This document shows, piece after piece, positions 6,685 to 15,144 of a stretch of 18,558 nt of DNA. Location of the stretch: the NCBI GenBank assembly GCA_013911195.1, contig JACETS010000028.1:1-18558 (forward strand). The letters run 5' to 3'. The translations under genes and the position numbers were made by a program. The notes under the pieces were generated by a model, which did no database searches, was not told where the DNA came from, and saw only the letters and a list, made by a program, of their open reading frames with translations. The DNA comes from Verrucomicrobiales bacterium. GTDB lineage: Bacteria; Verrucomicrobiota; Verrucomicrobiia; Verrucomicrobiales; DEV007. Numbering within the stretch: position 1 is the stretch's first letter; every line of letters begins with the position of its first letter.

Positions 6685-8205
6685 TCATCCTCTCTTTCTC
6701 CAAGGTTGCGACTTATTTGAAACGGGCCTTCTTTGCTTTTGAGATAAGTTATCACTGTTCTTGGCAAACTGATACCAAAGAACAGCTAACTCCTTTGTAA
6801 GAGCTGGTTGAGTTTTGGATAGATCATTAAGTTCTGTCCGGTCTTTATCCATATCATAAAGCTCCCATGGCCCTCCTCTAGCTGAAACAACTTTCCATTT
6901 GCCCTTGCGAATAGCCCTATTATTTCCAAAATGAAAATAAAGAAAATCATGACTCTCATCAGGTTGTTTTTTTAGAGTAGAAACAAAAGATTTACCCATT
7001 AATTTTGCCTTACCTTCACCAGTGTACTTGGCATCTGCTAATTCCAAGCAAGTCGGCATAAAATCAACCAAATGGCCAACACGATCTGAAATAGAACCTT
7101 TATCAAGTTTGATGCCTTTAGGCCAATGAACGATCAAGGGGCTACTAATGCCCCCCTCATGTTGATTTTGCTTATACCATCTAAAAGGAGTATTACCAGC
7201 ATGTGCCCATCCAGTATCATAGGTCCAATAACTTTCTGGGTCCCATGGCATTTTTTCGGCACCCTGAGTTCTCTCAAAAGGACATGCTCCATTATCAGAA
7301 CAAAACATTAATATTGTATTATCAAAAATATTTTTTTCTTTAAGTGCTTCCACCAACTTTCCAATTCCTTGATCCATACGGTCAACCATTCCTGCATAGG
7401 CAGCCATTCTAAAATCTTCCCAATCTTTTTCTTTTTCATTAAGTGATTCCCATTTGCGCACATTTTCTGGCGCTGGACTAAGGGCCCAATCTTTTTGTAT
7501 TAGACCCATTTTAATTTGTCTTGAGTAACGTTGTTTACGGAGTTCATTCCATCCTTTCTTATACTTGCCTCTGTACTTCATTACTTCCTCTTTGGGAGCA
7601 TGTAGCGGATAATGAGGTGCATTGTAAGCAAGATATAAAAAGAATGGTTTTTTCTTTTCCTCTTCCAAAGTCTCATTAATAAAACGAATGGCATAATCAG
7701 TTTTGGTATCTGTAGTATAAAATCCGCTCTTAGGGACTTCATACTTTTTTCCATTCAACCGAAAGGTTTGATCTCCAGTAAAAAAGTTAGTAGCTCCACT
7801 CAGATGTCCAAAGTACTTTTCGAATCCCTTATCAGTTGGTTCTCTATCAAGATGCCATTTTCCGACCATGATCGTTTTATATCCGGCAGGCTTTAAAACT
7901 TCAGCAATAGTGGGTCCCACGGATAATTTAGACGAACCTGCTTGCCCGCAATACATTCCTGTTAAGAGGTCAACCCTTGAAGAGTGACACTTGGCAGTAT
8001 TATAAAATTGGGAAAACCTGACACCGTTTTTTGCCAAAGAATCTAGAACAGGAGTTTTTATCTCTCCACCATAGCAACCTAGATCCGCATAACCCAAATC
8101 ATCTGCCATGATGATAATTATATTGGGCCTACTATCAGCGTTGAGTGAGTTGAAAGAATATGAGACAAGAAATAAAGATAATAATAAGTTAAGATACAGT
8201 TTCAT
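6685..8205 (-). CDS. Secreted sulfatase (formylglycine-dependent, type I)
   Basis: Type I sulfatases hydrolyse sulfate esters, here probably on sugars or polysaccharides, in the periplasm or outside. The 506-residue protein has a signal peptide (about 1-23). Metal-binding D35-D36 lie in MADDLGY. The formylglycine core is C73-H-S-S-R. K116 and H118 lie in GKWHLD, H198 in APHYPLH and D304-N305 in SDNG. The core is C-x-S-x-R rather than the commoner C-x-P-x-R, but it has the Cys and Arg needed. Activity requires a maturase (FGE or anSME), which is not in this window. The C-terminal part (WELYDMDKDRTELNDL) is the usual sulfatase sub-domain. The substrate is unknown. The start is the ATG at 8205, directly before the signal peptide; no Shine-Dalgarno is seen. 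It is divergent from the nuclease gene. Confidence 0.94.
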   Translation of the reverse strand: MKLYLNLLLSLFLVSYSFNSLNADSRPNIIIIMADDLGYADLGCYGGEIKTPVLDSLAKNGVRFSQFYNTAKCHSSRVDLLTGMYCGQAGSSKLSVGPTIAEVLKPAGYKTIMVGKWHLDREPTDKGFEKYFGHLSGATNFFTGDQTFRLNGKKYEVPKSGFYTTDTKTDYAIRFINETLEEEKKKPFFLYLAYNAPHYPLHAPKEEVMKYRGKYKKGWNELRKQRYSRQIKMGLIQKDWALSPAPENVRKWESLNEKEKDWEDFRMAAYAGMVDRMDQGIGKLVEALKEKNIFDNTILMFCSDNGACPFERTQGAEKMPWDPESYWTYDTGWAHAGNTPFRWYKQNQHEGGISSPLIVHWPKGIKLDKGSISDRVGHLVDFMPTCLELADAKYTGEGKAKLMGKSFVSTLKKQPDESHDFLYFHFGNNRAIRKGKWKVVSARGGPWELYDMDKDRTELNDLSKTQPALTKELAVLWYQFAKNSDNLSQKQRRPVSNKSQPWRKRG

Positions 8206-8335
8206 TAGCTAGCCATTTAATAAAAATATTCAAAAAGATATATAGGATATATTTGATAAAATACGATTTTTAATTGGTCCGTTTAATTAATTGGACACAA
8301 GATAACCAAATATCAGATATTCATTGCCAAGATTA

Positions 8336-9694
8336 ATGATCAGTTTCAAAAGCCTCACTCGCCAAACAGAAATTGGCGCAAATTGTTATCTCCTAAAAAT
8401 TGGAAATAAAAGAATACTCATTGATGCTGGCATGCACCCAAAGGAGGAAGGGAAAAAATCTTTACCAGATTTTTCTAGTATCTATGAACACGATATAGAT
8501 GCAGCAATCCTCTCTCATGCCCATCTCGATCATTCTGGTTCCATGCCTATAGTTCAAAGGCATTACCCTGAAATGCCAGTAATGATGACAGAAGCCACCT
8601 CCGCTCTTTCTCAGGCACTGCTTCATAACTCTGTAAATGTAATGACTTCCAAAAGGAATGAGCTTGGCCTAGATGAGTATCCTTTTTTCACTCACAGAGA
8701 AATTCACAAAATCAGTAAACGTTGGTACCACAGAAGAACAGAAAAAAAATTTGAACTAGATAACGACGGTGAAATTGAATGTACATTTTATGATGCAGGA
8801 CATGTTCTAGGCGCGATAGGTGCATTAATTGGTTACAAAGGGAAAAATATATTTTATACCGGCGACGTTCACTTTGAAGATCAGAGTATTATTAAGGGAG
8901 CTGATTTTCCTACAAAAGACATTGATGTATTAATTTTAGAATGCACTCGAGGCTCCTCTCCAAGAGACCCTGAATATACTAGAAGATCGGAGGCTGAAAA
9001 ACTCGGTCAATCAATTGAACAATGCTTAGAAAATGACGGCTCGGTTATGATACCATTGTTCGCAATGGGAAAAACTCAGGAGACTATAACGATGTTGTAT
9101 GATCTTCAAAAATCAAAAAAACTTCGACGGCTTTCATTTCTAATCGGTGGCCTAAGTATCAAAATGACCAAGATTTATGACAGATTTTCCAATTCTGTAA
9201 GGAGGAATCACCTAGGCATGAAACTGATGCGAGAAAAAGGATTATTATCTACGCCAAATTCAAGAGGAGAAATACCGCAGATTTCTAAAGGTAATGTTTA
9301 TACATTATCTAGCGGGATGATGACTGAAAAAACATTATCTAACCGCTTAGCTAGACATTTTGTTACAAATCCAAGAAATTTAATAGCTAGTGTTGGTTAC
9401 GCTGACCCTGAATCTCCTCTAGCAAGGGTACTTGAGGCCGAGAGAGGACAAAGCGTTAAAATTGATTCTAATCACGACCCAGTTAAAAAAGAATGCTCTG
9501 TCGAAAGCTTTGACTTTAGTGGGCACGCACCAAGGCATGCACTTCTAGAATACGTCGAACAAACAAAGCCAAGAAAAATAATTTTAGTGCATGGAGATAA
9601 AACTTCTATTGAATGGATGAAAGATAGTATCGAAAAGAGATTACCTGAAGCTGAGGTGCACATACCTAAACCTCAACAAGAAATAGAATTATAA
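8336..9694 (+). CDS. Beta-CASP metallo-beta-lactamase nuclease (RNA-processing exonuclease family)
   Basis: This looks like a two-metal nuclease of the beta-CASP family, the group of eukaryotic CPSF73 and of bacterial RNases such as Thermus TTHA0252. From ATG 8336 the protein has 452 residues. The metallo-beta-lactamase motif HAHLDH (61-66) is followed by further metal ligands in DAGHVLG (H156) and TGDVHF (D177). A beta-CASP insert follows (PLFAMGKTQET region), and the C-terminal RMMBL part has SGHAPRH and LVHGD. No signal peptide is present, so it acts in the cytoplasm, probably in RNA turnover; a DNA substrate cannot be excluded. A TTG at 8324 would add four residues. ATG 8336 is preferred because family members begin right at the first strand (MISFKSL), though neither start has a Shine-Dalgarno. 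Its stop faces the lpxD stop across 18 bp. Confidence 0.9.
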   Translation: MISFKSLTRQTEIGANCYLLKIGNKRILIDAGMHPKEEGKKSLPDFSSIYEHDIDAAILSHAHLDHSGSMPIVQRHYPEMPVMMTEATSALSQALLHNSVNVMTSKRNELGLDEYPFFTHREIHKISKRWYHRRTEKKFELDNDGEIECTFYDAGHVLGAIGALIGYKGKNIFYTGDVHFEDQSIIKGADFPTKDIDVLILECTRGSSPRDPEYTRRSEAEKLGQSIEQCLENDGSVMIPLFAMGKTQETITMLYDLQKSKKLRRLSFLIGGLSIKMTKIYDRFSNSVRRNHLGMKLMREKGLLSTPNSRGEIPQISKGNVYTLSSGMMTEKTLSNRLARHFVTNPRNLIASVGYADPESPLARVLEAERGQSVKIDSNHDPVKKECSVESFDFSGHAPRHALLEYVEQTKPRKIILVHGDKTSIEWMKDSIEKRLPEAEVHIPKPQQEIEL

Positions 9695-9712
9695 TCTAAG
9701 GCAGAACTTACC

Positions 9713-10762
9713 TTATGACTTTGTAATGCGTTCCTCCATAGACTTTAGTCTGGAGAGAATTTTGGGGATCTTTCGAGGATAAACCATTTCTTTACGCTTT
9801 TCCTCATGAGGACCCACAGGGAAACCAGAATAAAAAGCTGGTTTATTTGGTTCACCTCCCGGCAAACTCTTGGTTACTCCTGTTCTAGCAACAAGAACAC
9901 TGTAAGGGCCTATCTCAATATGTCCCGCCACACCAACCTGTGCTGCCATAGTGACAAAATCTCCAATTTCGCTACTTCCACCGATGGCAGTGTCAGCAAC
10001 AATAATACAATGTTTACCAATAACTACATTGTGACCCACTTGGCATAGGTTATCAATTTTAGTACCTTGACCAATTTGTGTTTTTCCAAAACGACCTCGA
10101 TCAATTGTACAATTCGCACCTATTTCCACATCATCTTCAACAGTAACATATCCAAAGTGGATTATTTTCTGATGACTCGTACCATCGAATTCATACCCAA
10201 AACCATCAGATCCAATTACGGTTCCACCGTGCACTTTCACATTATTACCTAGTTGTGAACGATCATAAACCACTACATTGGGAAACAATGAACATTTTTT
10301 GCCGATTGAAATATTATTACCAATACGCACTCCAGCTGATAATGTTGTTCCATCACCGATTTCCGTATCCGAGCCTATAACAACGTAGGGACCCACACTG
10401 ACAGACTGAGGATCCAATCTAACCCCTTTTCCAATTATAGCAGTTTCATGAATACCCGTAACATCTAACTCATCATTAGAAGTATAGAGATCCTTAGCTA
10501 TTTCATTAAAAGCAAGAGAAGGGCTTTTAACTTTGAGTAATGGAACATGGTCAATAGGCTCCTTAAATTCACTAGGAACAAGAACTGCTCCCGCTTTGGT
10601 TGATTTTAAATCATTAAGATACCTTTCATGATGAAAAAAGGATAAATCTTCTTGTTTGGCCTCGGCCAACGAAGCCAAACCATTTATAGAAATTTCATCA
10701 CTAGGAGCATTAAGAATTTCAGCTCCTAACTTTGAAACTATTTGAGAAATACTAATCTGCAC
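9713..10762 (-). CDS. lpxD: UDP-3-O-acylglucosamine N-acyltransferase
   Basis: LpxD adds the amide-linked acyl chain to UDP-3-O-acyl-glucosamine in lipid A synthesis, at the cytoplasmic side of the inner membrane. The 349-residue protein has the N-terminal uridine-binding domain (about 1-100) and then a long left-handed beta-helix of hexapeptide repeats (about 105-295, such as IGDGTT, IGKKCS, IGANCT). H244 in QVGHNVVIG and H281 in VAGHIEIG are 37 residues apart, as are catalytic H239 and H276 of E. coli LpxD. TIDRG (219-223) is also conserved. A helical C-terminus (320-349) completes the normal length. The start codon is GTG at 10762, with no Shine-Dalgarno. It lies 43 bp behind ompH, and is the last gene of the bamA-ompH-lpxD run. 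It shows that the organism makes lipopolysaccharide-type lipid A. Confidence 0.96.
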   Translation of the reverse strand: MQISISQIVSKLGAEILNAPSDEISINGLASLAEAKQEDLSFFHHERYLNDLKSTKAGAVLVPSEFKEPIDHVPLLKVKSPSLAFNEIAKDLYTSNDELDVTGIHETAIIGKGVRLDPQSVSVGPYVVIGSDTEIGDGTTLSAGVRIGNNISIGKKCSLFPNVVVYDRSQLGNNVKVHGGTVIGSDGFGYEFDGTSHQKIIHFGYVTVEDDVEIGANCTIDRGRFGKTQIGQGTKIDNLCQVGHNVVIGKHCIIVADTAIGGSSEIGDFVTMAAQVGVAGHIEIGPYSVLVARTGVTKSLPGGEPNKPAFYSGFPVGPHEEKRKEMVYPRKIPKILSRLKSMEERITKS

Positions 10763-10805
10763 ACGATGAAAATTAAAAATCAGGAGTTTATTTTAATTCA
10801 TGCGA

Positions 10806-11390
10806 TCAAGGAGCAGTAGCACCCTTGTTTAATTCTTTAATAAGTTCCTCACTGAAATCTACACCATCTTTAGAATGAAGAAGAAACGGGATACCTCGGG
10901 CACCCAATCCTGATTTATCAAAAACGACATCGTAGTTTTTCTTTTTAGCCATATCAGAAACCACGTCCTGAATCTCTTCGATAAGGGCTTTTCTCTTACG
11001 ATCAACTTCGGTAAGTAACATTCTTTGGCGCCTATCAGTGAGTTCTTTTTTTTCTCTTTCTAAAGCTCTGGCCTTGGATGCAACTTGCTGTGCCTCTTCG
11101 GTCTTTTTCTTTCTTAATGCTTCACCGATCGCAGGATCCTTAATTTCTTTGGCCAATTTCTGGTAACTATCTAAAAGTTTTTTATAGTCATTATTTATGC
11201 TATCAAGCTCTTTTTTGGCGGCTTCTTTTTGTTCGTTAACAACCTTGTCTGCATCTTTGGTTTTGTAATACTCTGCAAACACTCTGTTCATATCTACGAT
11301 GCCAACTTTAAGACTTTGTGCTGAAGCAGAGCAAAGCACCAAAGCGAAACTGAGTAATGCTACATATAGTTTAGGGAGAGATTTAATCAT
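10806..11390 (-). CDS. OmpH/Skp family periplasmic chaperone
   Basis: Skp/OmpH chaperones hold unfolded outer-membrane proteins on their way to the BAM complex. The 194-residue protein has a signal peptide with a good cleavage site after SASA (about residue 24). The first strand LKVGIVDMNRVFAEY (27-41) follows. A highly charged Lys/Glu coiled coil (about 45-150) forms the tentacles. The closing segment YDVVFDKSGLG (153-163) returns to the trimer body. This arrangement and the position between bamA and lpxD match skp in other Gram-negative bacteria. It is somewhat longer than E. coli Skp. The ATG at 11390 is the only sensible start. A 132-bp gap separates it from bamA and contains hairpins and a possible promoter, so it may also be transcribed separately. 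Confidence 0.92.
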   Translation of the reverse strand: MIKSLPKLYVALLSFALVLCSASAQSLKVGIVDMNRVFAEYYKTKDADKVVNEQKEAAKKELDSINNDYKKLLDSYQKLAKEIKDPAIGEALRKKKTEEAQQVASKARALEREKKELTDRRQRMLLTEVDRKRKALIEEIQDVVSDMAKKKNYDVVFDKSGLGARGIPFLLHSKDGVDFSEELIKELNKGATAP

Positions 11391-11422
11391 AATCTTAAGG
11401 GCTTGAAACTTTTTAAATAGTA

Positions 11423-11453
11423 ATTGTAATTAATAGATCAAAATCTCTCACAA
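11423..11453 (-). promoter_or_regulatory. Possible ompH promoter
   Basis: On the minus strand TTGTGA (11453-11448) and TACAAT (11428-11423) resemble -35 and -10 boxes, matching four and five of six consensus bases. The spacing of 19 bp is longer than ideal. The predicted transcript would start about 25 nt before the ompH ATG. The region is AT-rich, so chance matches are easy and the call is weak. Confidence 0.22.
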
Positions 11454-11472
11454 TGATCTCTTTTTCAAGAGA
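11435..11472 (-). other. Two overlapping, mutually exclusive hairpins between bamA and ompH
   Basis: In the minus-strand RNA, UCUCUU-GAAA-AAGAGA (11472 to 11457) makes a 6-bp stem closed by a GNRA-type GAAA tetraloop. A second stem, AGAUCA (11459-11454) with UGAUCU (11440-11435), has a 13-nt loop and shares three bases with the first, so both cannot form together. Neither is followed by a long U run. They could stabilise the bamA 3' end, weaken read-through or mean nothing; the stems are short. Confidence 0.3.
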
Positions 11473-11522
11473 AATAGATAAACCATTGATTAGCATTTAT
11501 TATCGGTAAATTATCCTCAGTT

Positions 11523-13799
11523 TTAACGAAACTGATAGCCCATATTGAACTGAAAACGCATTTCATCCTCTACCCATTCGTCAGTATTGAGAGGCCAGGC
11601 AACATCTAGCCTAATCGGCCCCATAGGCAAGAAAAGGTCTACACCTACTCCAAAATCGGAGAGATACTCACCACCGAAGTCCCATGATTTATCAGAAAGG
11701 ATGCCCCCATCATAAAAAACATGGCCTCTAAACTTTTTAAGATTGATTAGAGGGAAACTATACTCAGCAGTGAAATAGGCAGCTGTTCTTCCACCAAGAG
11801 GCTCACCCTGTTCATCTCTTAATGATTCGCTACTTGCCTCTCTATACTCGTATCCTCTAAGGCTACTAGCCCCCCCAAGAAATTCACGTTCAAAAATGGG
11901 AATGTCTCCACTTCCGTCTACACTTCGATATCTACCACTCACACTTAAGATGGTATCAAATGGCAAAAGGAAATACTTGGAACCTGAAAATTGAACCCCA
12001 TAAGTTTCAACATCACCAACAGAAAAATCTGTACCAACAGATAATCGATGACCTCGCCTTGTTAAGTACTGACTATCTCTAGTATCAAGCACATAATTGA
12101 CAGAAAATAAGGCTCTATTATAATCTCCTTCTTCTTTTTTAAGCGTATCACTCGAATCGCTGTCGACGTCAATTTCATACTTCTCCAAACTACTCTTAAA
12201 AGATAGTGAGGTATATTCACCAAGAGGTTTTCTTAAACTCATATATCCACCGGCAATGGTCTGATCGTACTTATCGGATAGATAAAGTAGGTCTCTATAA
12301 TAAAGACCCGTACTGAAAGCTAGCTTCTTATCAAACAACCAAGGCTGAGTGTAATCAAACTGAAAGTCTTTTCTTCTCCTTCCATACTGAACTCCCAATC
12401 TAATTTTTTCACCGGCTCCTCTATGTGGCTTACCGAAGAGCCTAAAGTTGGTTTGAACAATATCCATAAAACCAACCAAATTATCAATTGAACTAAATCC
12501 AGCTCCAAAATTCACAGTACCGGTCGACTTTTCCCTTACCTGAATGTTGATATCAGTGTGATCAGGAGTAGAGGAATCAGATGGAGAAATACTAACAGCA
12601 TCAAAGAAACCCAAACCCATTAAACGGTTTCGACTTACATCGAGCCGAGTTTCACTAAAAACATCTCCTGGTGCTATGGCAAGTTCACGACGTATAACTT
12701 TATCCAAAGTCTGATCATTTCCTGTAATATTGATAAGTTCAACGGTACTTTGAACACCTTCAGAGACAGAATATTCGATATTTACAGTGGTTTCACTCGC
12801 ACTATCGATTCTTGGGGTAACCCTAACATTCGAGTATCCATTATCTGCGTAATATTTTCTAAGCCCTGAAAGGTCTGTCTGTATCCCCTTCGATGAATAT
12901 ACCCTACCGTTCTTCATCTCCAAAAGTGGAAGAACATCAGACACTGATATTGCCTTAATTCCAGATACACTAACTTTGTTAATAGTAAATTTCTTACCCT
13001 CAGCAACCTGAATGATTAGATTGACCTTATCACCATCAGGTTCACGCTGAACATCAGAAACCCTGGCGTTCAGATATCCATTGTCTCTATAAAACTCTTC
13101 AATCCTAATGATATCCTCCTCCAATTCTGCGGAATCAATACCGCGATTTTTCTTAAACGGGTTGAAGGAACGGCTCGCTTTGACCATCATCTGGCCAGAT
13201 AAAACTTTATCAGAAAAAGACTCGTTACCATAAAATTTTATTTTTTTCAGACGCTCCAGAGTGCCTTCATCAATAACGAAAGTGACTCGGGAAAAGCCAG
13301 GTCTTTGAGCACCGTCAACTTTATAAGTTATACCAACATTAGAATATCCTTTTTTCTTATAGGTAGCTTCTAAACTAACTCGTGCCTTCTCAAGTGATGT
13401 GTCATCAAATGAATCACCTATTTCAAGTTCTGTATCTTTTCGTAATTTGTTACTAGAAATTGAATTACCAATAAATGAAATTTCTCCTAATGTAGATCTT
13501 GTTTGAACCAGATAAATTACTTTCAAACCATCACCCTTCGGTTCAGTAAGCACTCTTACACTCTCAACGAGTCCACTAGAGTATAAGTTTTTTATATCTT
13601 CCTCGACTATTTGAGGATCAAGTTCAGATCCTGCCTTGGTCCTAATCTGAGCCATAATCGCCGATTGATCAACAGACTCAGCACCCATGTATTGGATTGA
13701 AATGTCCGTGATTTTCTCAGCAGGACTCGAAGCTAGACCAATAAAGAGAAATAAAGCCGTGAATACGGCAATAAAATTAAACCTAATTAGGGATATCAT
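11523..13799 (-). CDS. bamA: Outer-membrane protein assembly factor BamA
   Basis: BamA is the essential Omp85 barrel that inserts beta-barrel proteins into the outer membrane. The 758-residue protein has a signal peptide (about 1-28). Five POTRA domains follow at about 30-101, 104-178, 182-266, 271-346 and 352-423, each ending in the typical hydrophobic strand. The C-terminal barrel (about 425-758) carries the loop-6 motif SLRGYE (646-651), equivalent to VRGYE. The protein ends in FNMGYQFR, so the usual terminal aromatic residue is followed by one Arg, a small departure from the standard beta-signal. It heads the bamA-ompH-lpxD run. A plausible promoter lies 38-67 bp upstream. The ATG at 13799 begins the signal peptide; an AGGA is present upstream but is too far away to decide the start. 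Length and domain count are normal. Confidence 0.97.
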   Translation of the reverse strand: MISLIRFNFIAVFTALFLFIGLASSPAEKITDISIQYMGAESVDQSAIMAQIRTKAGSELDPQIVEEDIKNLYSSGLVESVRVLTEPKGDGLKVIYLVQTRSTLGEISFIGNSISSNKLRKDTELEIGDSFDDTSLEKARVSLEATYKKKGYSNVGITYKVDGAQRPGFSRVTFVIDEGTLERLKKIKFYGNESFSDKVLSGQMMVKASRSFNPFKKNRGIDSAELEEDIIRIEEFYRDNGYLNARVSDVQREPDGDKVNLIIQVAEGKKFTINKVSVSGIKAISVSDVLPLLEMKNGRVYSSKGIQTDLSGLRKYYADNGYSNVRVTPRIDSASETTVNIEYSVSEGVQSTVELINITGNDQTLDKVIRRELAIAPGDVFSETRLDVSRNRLMGLGFFDAVSISPSDSSTPDHTDINIQVREKSTGTVNFGAGFSSIDNLVGFMDIVQTNFRLFGKPHRGAGEKIRLGVQYGRRRKDFQFDYTQPWLFDKKLAFSTGLYYRDLLYLSDKYDQTIAGGYMSLRKPLGEYTSLSFKSSLEKYEIDVDSDSSDTLKKEEGDYNRALFSVNYVLDTRDSQYLTRRGHRLSVGTDFSVGDVETYGVQFSGSKYFLLPFDTILSVSGRYRSVDGSGDIPIFEREFLGGASSLRGYEYREASSESLRDEQGEPLGGRTAAYFTAEYSFPLINLKKFRGHVFYDGGILSDKSWDFGGEYLSDFGVGVDLFLPMGPIRLDVAWPLNTDEWVEDEMRFQFNMGYQFR

Positions 13800-14109
13800 T
13801 ATGGTGGAGTTTTTTCCTTTAAAGTGGATGATTTTGATTATGATCGGGTAATTATTGTTGATTCAAGACTTTATTTTATTACTCAATAAAGCTTAAATTT
13901 TTTTTTTGTAATAATTTAATAATTTAATTCGTTTAAATGAGAGCAATATTTTTTCATAATTATCTTATAAACAATAACTTGTGGATGTCATAAGATTCCT
14001 CAATGTTTTTATATATAAAAGTAATTTTGATAAAGTTTATAAAAAATGGTTAATATTGATTAAATTTTGTTGGCTTCAAGTGTTATTCACAGGAAAATCC
14101 ATATAAATA
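13800..14109. other. AT-rich divergent intergenic region between bamA and ruvB
   Basis: These 310 bases contain no supportable gene. They hold the likely bamA promoter (13837-13866), a run of ten T (13898-13907), and a direct repeat of AATAATTT in two full copies plus AATT (13910-13929). There are three words like the DnaA box TTATNCACA: TTATTCACA (14083-14091, full match), TTATAAACA (13965-13973, one mismatch), and on the other strand ACATCCACA (13980-13988, two mismatches). A TATAAA lies just before the ruvB GTG, but no well-spaced -35 partner was found. The combination resembles parts of a replication origin but is far from proof, because such words arise easily in AT-rich DNA. Confidence 0.5.
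13837..13866 (-). promoter_or_regulatory. Likely promoter of bamA
   Basis: On the minus strand TTGAAT (13866-13861) and CATAAT (13842-13837) match four and five of six bases of the -35 and -10 consensus, with 18-bp spacing. Transcription would start near 13830, about 30 nt before the bamA ATG. The call rests on sequence match and placement only. Confidence 0.45.
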
Positions 14110-15144
14110 GTGAAAGAGAACTACTATACAGAAACGACAGAGGCACCCACAAGTGACTTTGACATTTCTCTACGCCCTCCTGAATTATCTGATTTTTATG
14201 GGCAGTCAAAAGTAAAGGAACGTATTTCCTTGATGATTGAGGCGGCCAAAAAAAGAGAAGATGTATTGGCTCATATTTTATTATCAGGCCCCCCCGGGCT
14301 AGGCAAAACCACATTGGCCCATATCATCGCAGGAGCTACAGGCTCACAACTGCATTCTACTAGTGGACCCCAAATTGAAAAAGCAGGAGACCTTGCAGGT
14401 ATTCTTACAAACTTAAAAAGAGGAGACGTCCTATTTATAGATGAAATTCATAGACTGCATCCGGCGATCGAAGAATATCTCTATCCTGCTATGGAGGACT
14501 ATCGCCTAGACATCATTATTGATCAGGGACCTAATGCTCGAACAATTGAATTAACATTGCCAAGATTTACTTTAGTCGGAGCAACCACTAGAGCCGGAAT
14601 GCTCACCGCTCCACTGCGATCGAGATTTACAATGACCAACCGCCTCGACTACTATAATGCGGATGAACTAACAAAAATCGTATCACGATCTTCTGGACTA
14701 TTAGGCGTGGAAATTGAAGACGATGGGGCACTCGAAATTGCCTCAAGATCAAGAGGAACTCCTAGAGTCGCAAACTCACTGCTAAGATGGGTACGCGATT
14801 TTGCACAAGTTCGAGCAGATGGAATAATCACGAAAGAGGTCGCTGATGACGCCCTTAAAATGATCGATATCGATGATGATGGATTGGATGAAATGGACAA
14901 GAGAATTCTCGAAGCTATGATTTATAAATTTGATGGAGGGCCAGTAGGTCTGAGCTCTCTAGCCGTTGCCGTTGGAGAAGATGCATCGACCTTGGAAGAG
15001 GTATATGAACCCTACCTTGTAATGCAGGGAATGATTAGCCGAACTCCACGAGGAAGAATCGCAATGAAAAGGTCATACGATAAATTGGGAATTCAGGCTC
15101 CTACTAAAGCTGCTGATTCTGAAAGCGAACTTAATTTAGATTAA
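14110..15144 (+). CDS. ruvB: Holliday junction branch migration ATPase RuvB
   Basis: RuvB is the hexameric AAA+ motor that, with RuvA, drives branch migration of Holliday junctions in recombinational repair. The 344-residue protein has LRPPELSDFYGQ (21-32), Walker A GPPGLGKT (60-67) and Walker B DEIH (111-114). Sensor 1 is GATTRAG (157-163), the arginine finger lies in LRSRF (169-173) and sensor 2 is GTPR (216-219). A C-terminal winged-helix DNA-binding domain follows (about 255-335). Length is typical. The start is GTG at 14110; no other in-frame start precedes the conserved LRP motif, and the nearest AGGA is 15 nt away, too far for a normal ribosome binding site. ruvA and ruvC are not adjacent. 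Its last 9 bases overlap the 3' end of the convergent oxidoreductase gene. Confidence 0.97.
   Translation: MKENYYTETTEAPTSDFDISLRPPELSDFYGQSKVKERISLMIEAAKKREDVLAHILLSGPPGLGKTTLAHIIAGATGSQLHSTSGPQIEKAGDLAGILTNLKRGDVLFIDEIHRLHPAIEEYLYPAMEDYRLDIIIDQGPNARTIELTLPRFTLVGATTRAGMLTAPLRSRFTMTNRLDYYNADELTKIVSRSSGLLGVEIEDDGALEIASRSRGTPRVANSLLRWVRDFAQVRADGIITKEVADDALKMIDIDDDGLDEMDKRILEAMIYKFDGGPVGLSSLAVAVGEDASTLEEVYEPYLVMQGMISRTPRGRIAMKRSYDKLGIQAPTKAADSESELNLD

Noticed and set aside
7126..7311. A 61-residue plus-strand frame within the first sulfatase
   Set aside because: Antisense to conserved sulfatase motifs, with no recognisable features; treated as a shadow.
8206..8335. Operator palindrome between the first sulfatase and the nuclease gene
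   Set aside because: Only short AT repeats (GATATATAGGATATAT) and a 4-bp GTCC/GGAC match were found, which are expected by chance in such AT-rich sequence.
11523..13799. Short open frames antisense to or out of frame with bamA, lpxD, hom, lysC and ruvB
   Set aside because: They lie wholly within genes that have complete family motifs and show no domain, signal peptide or own context.
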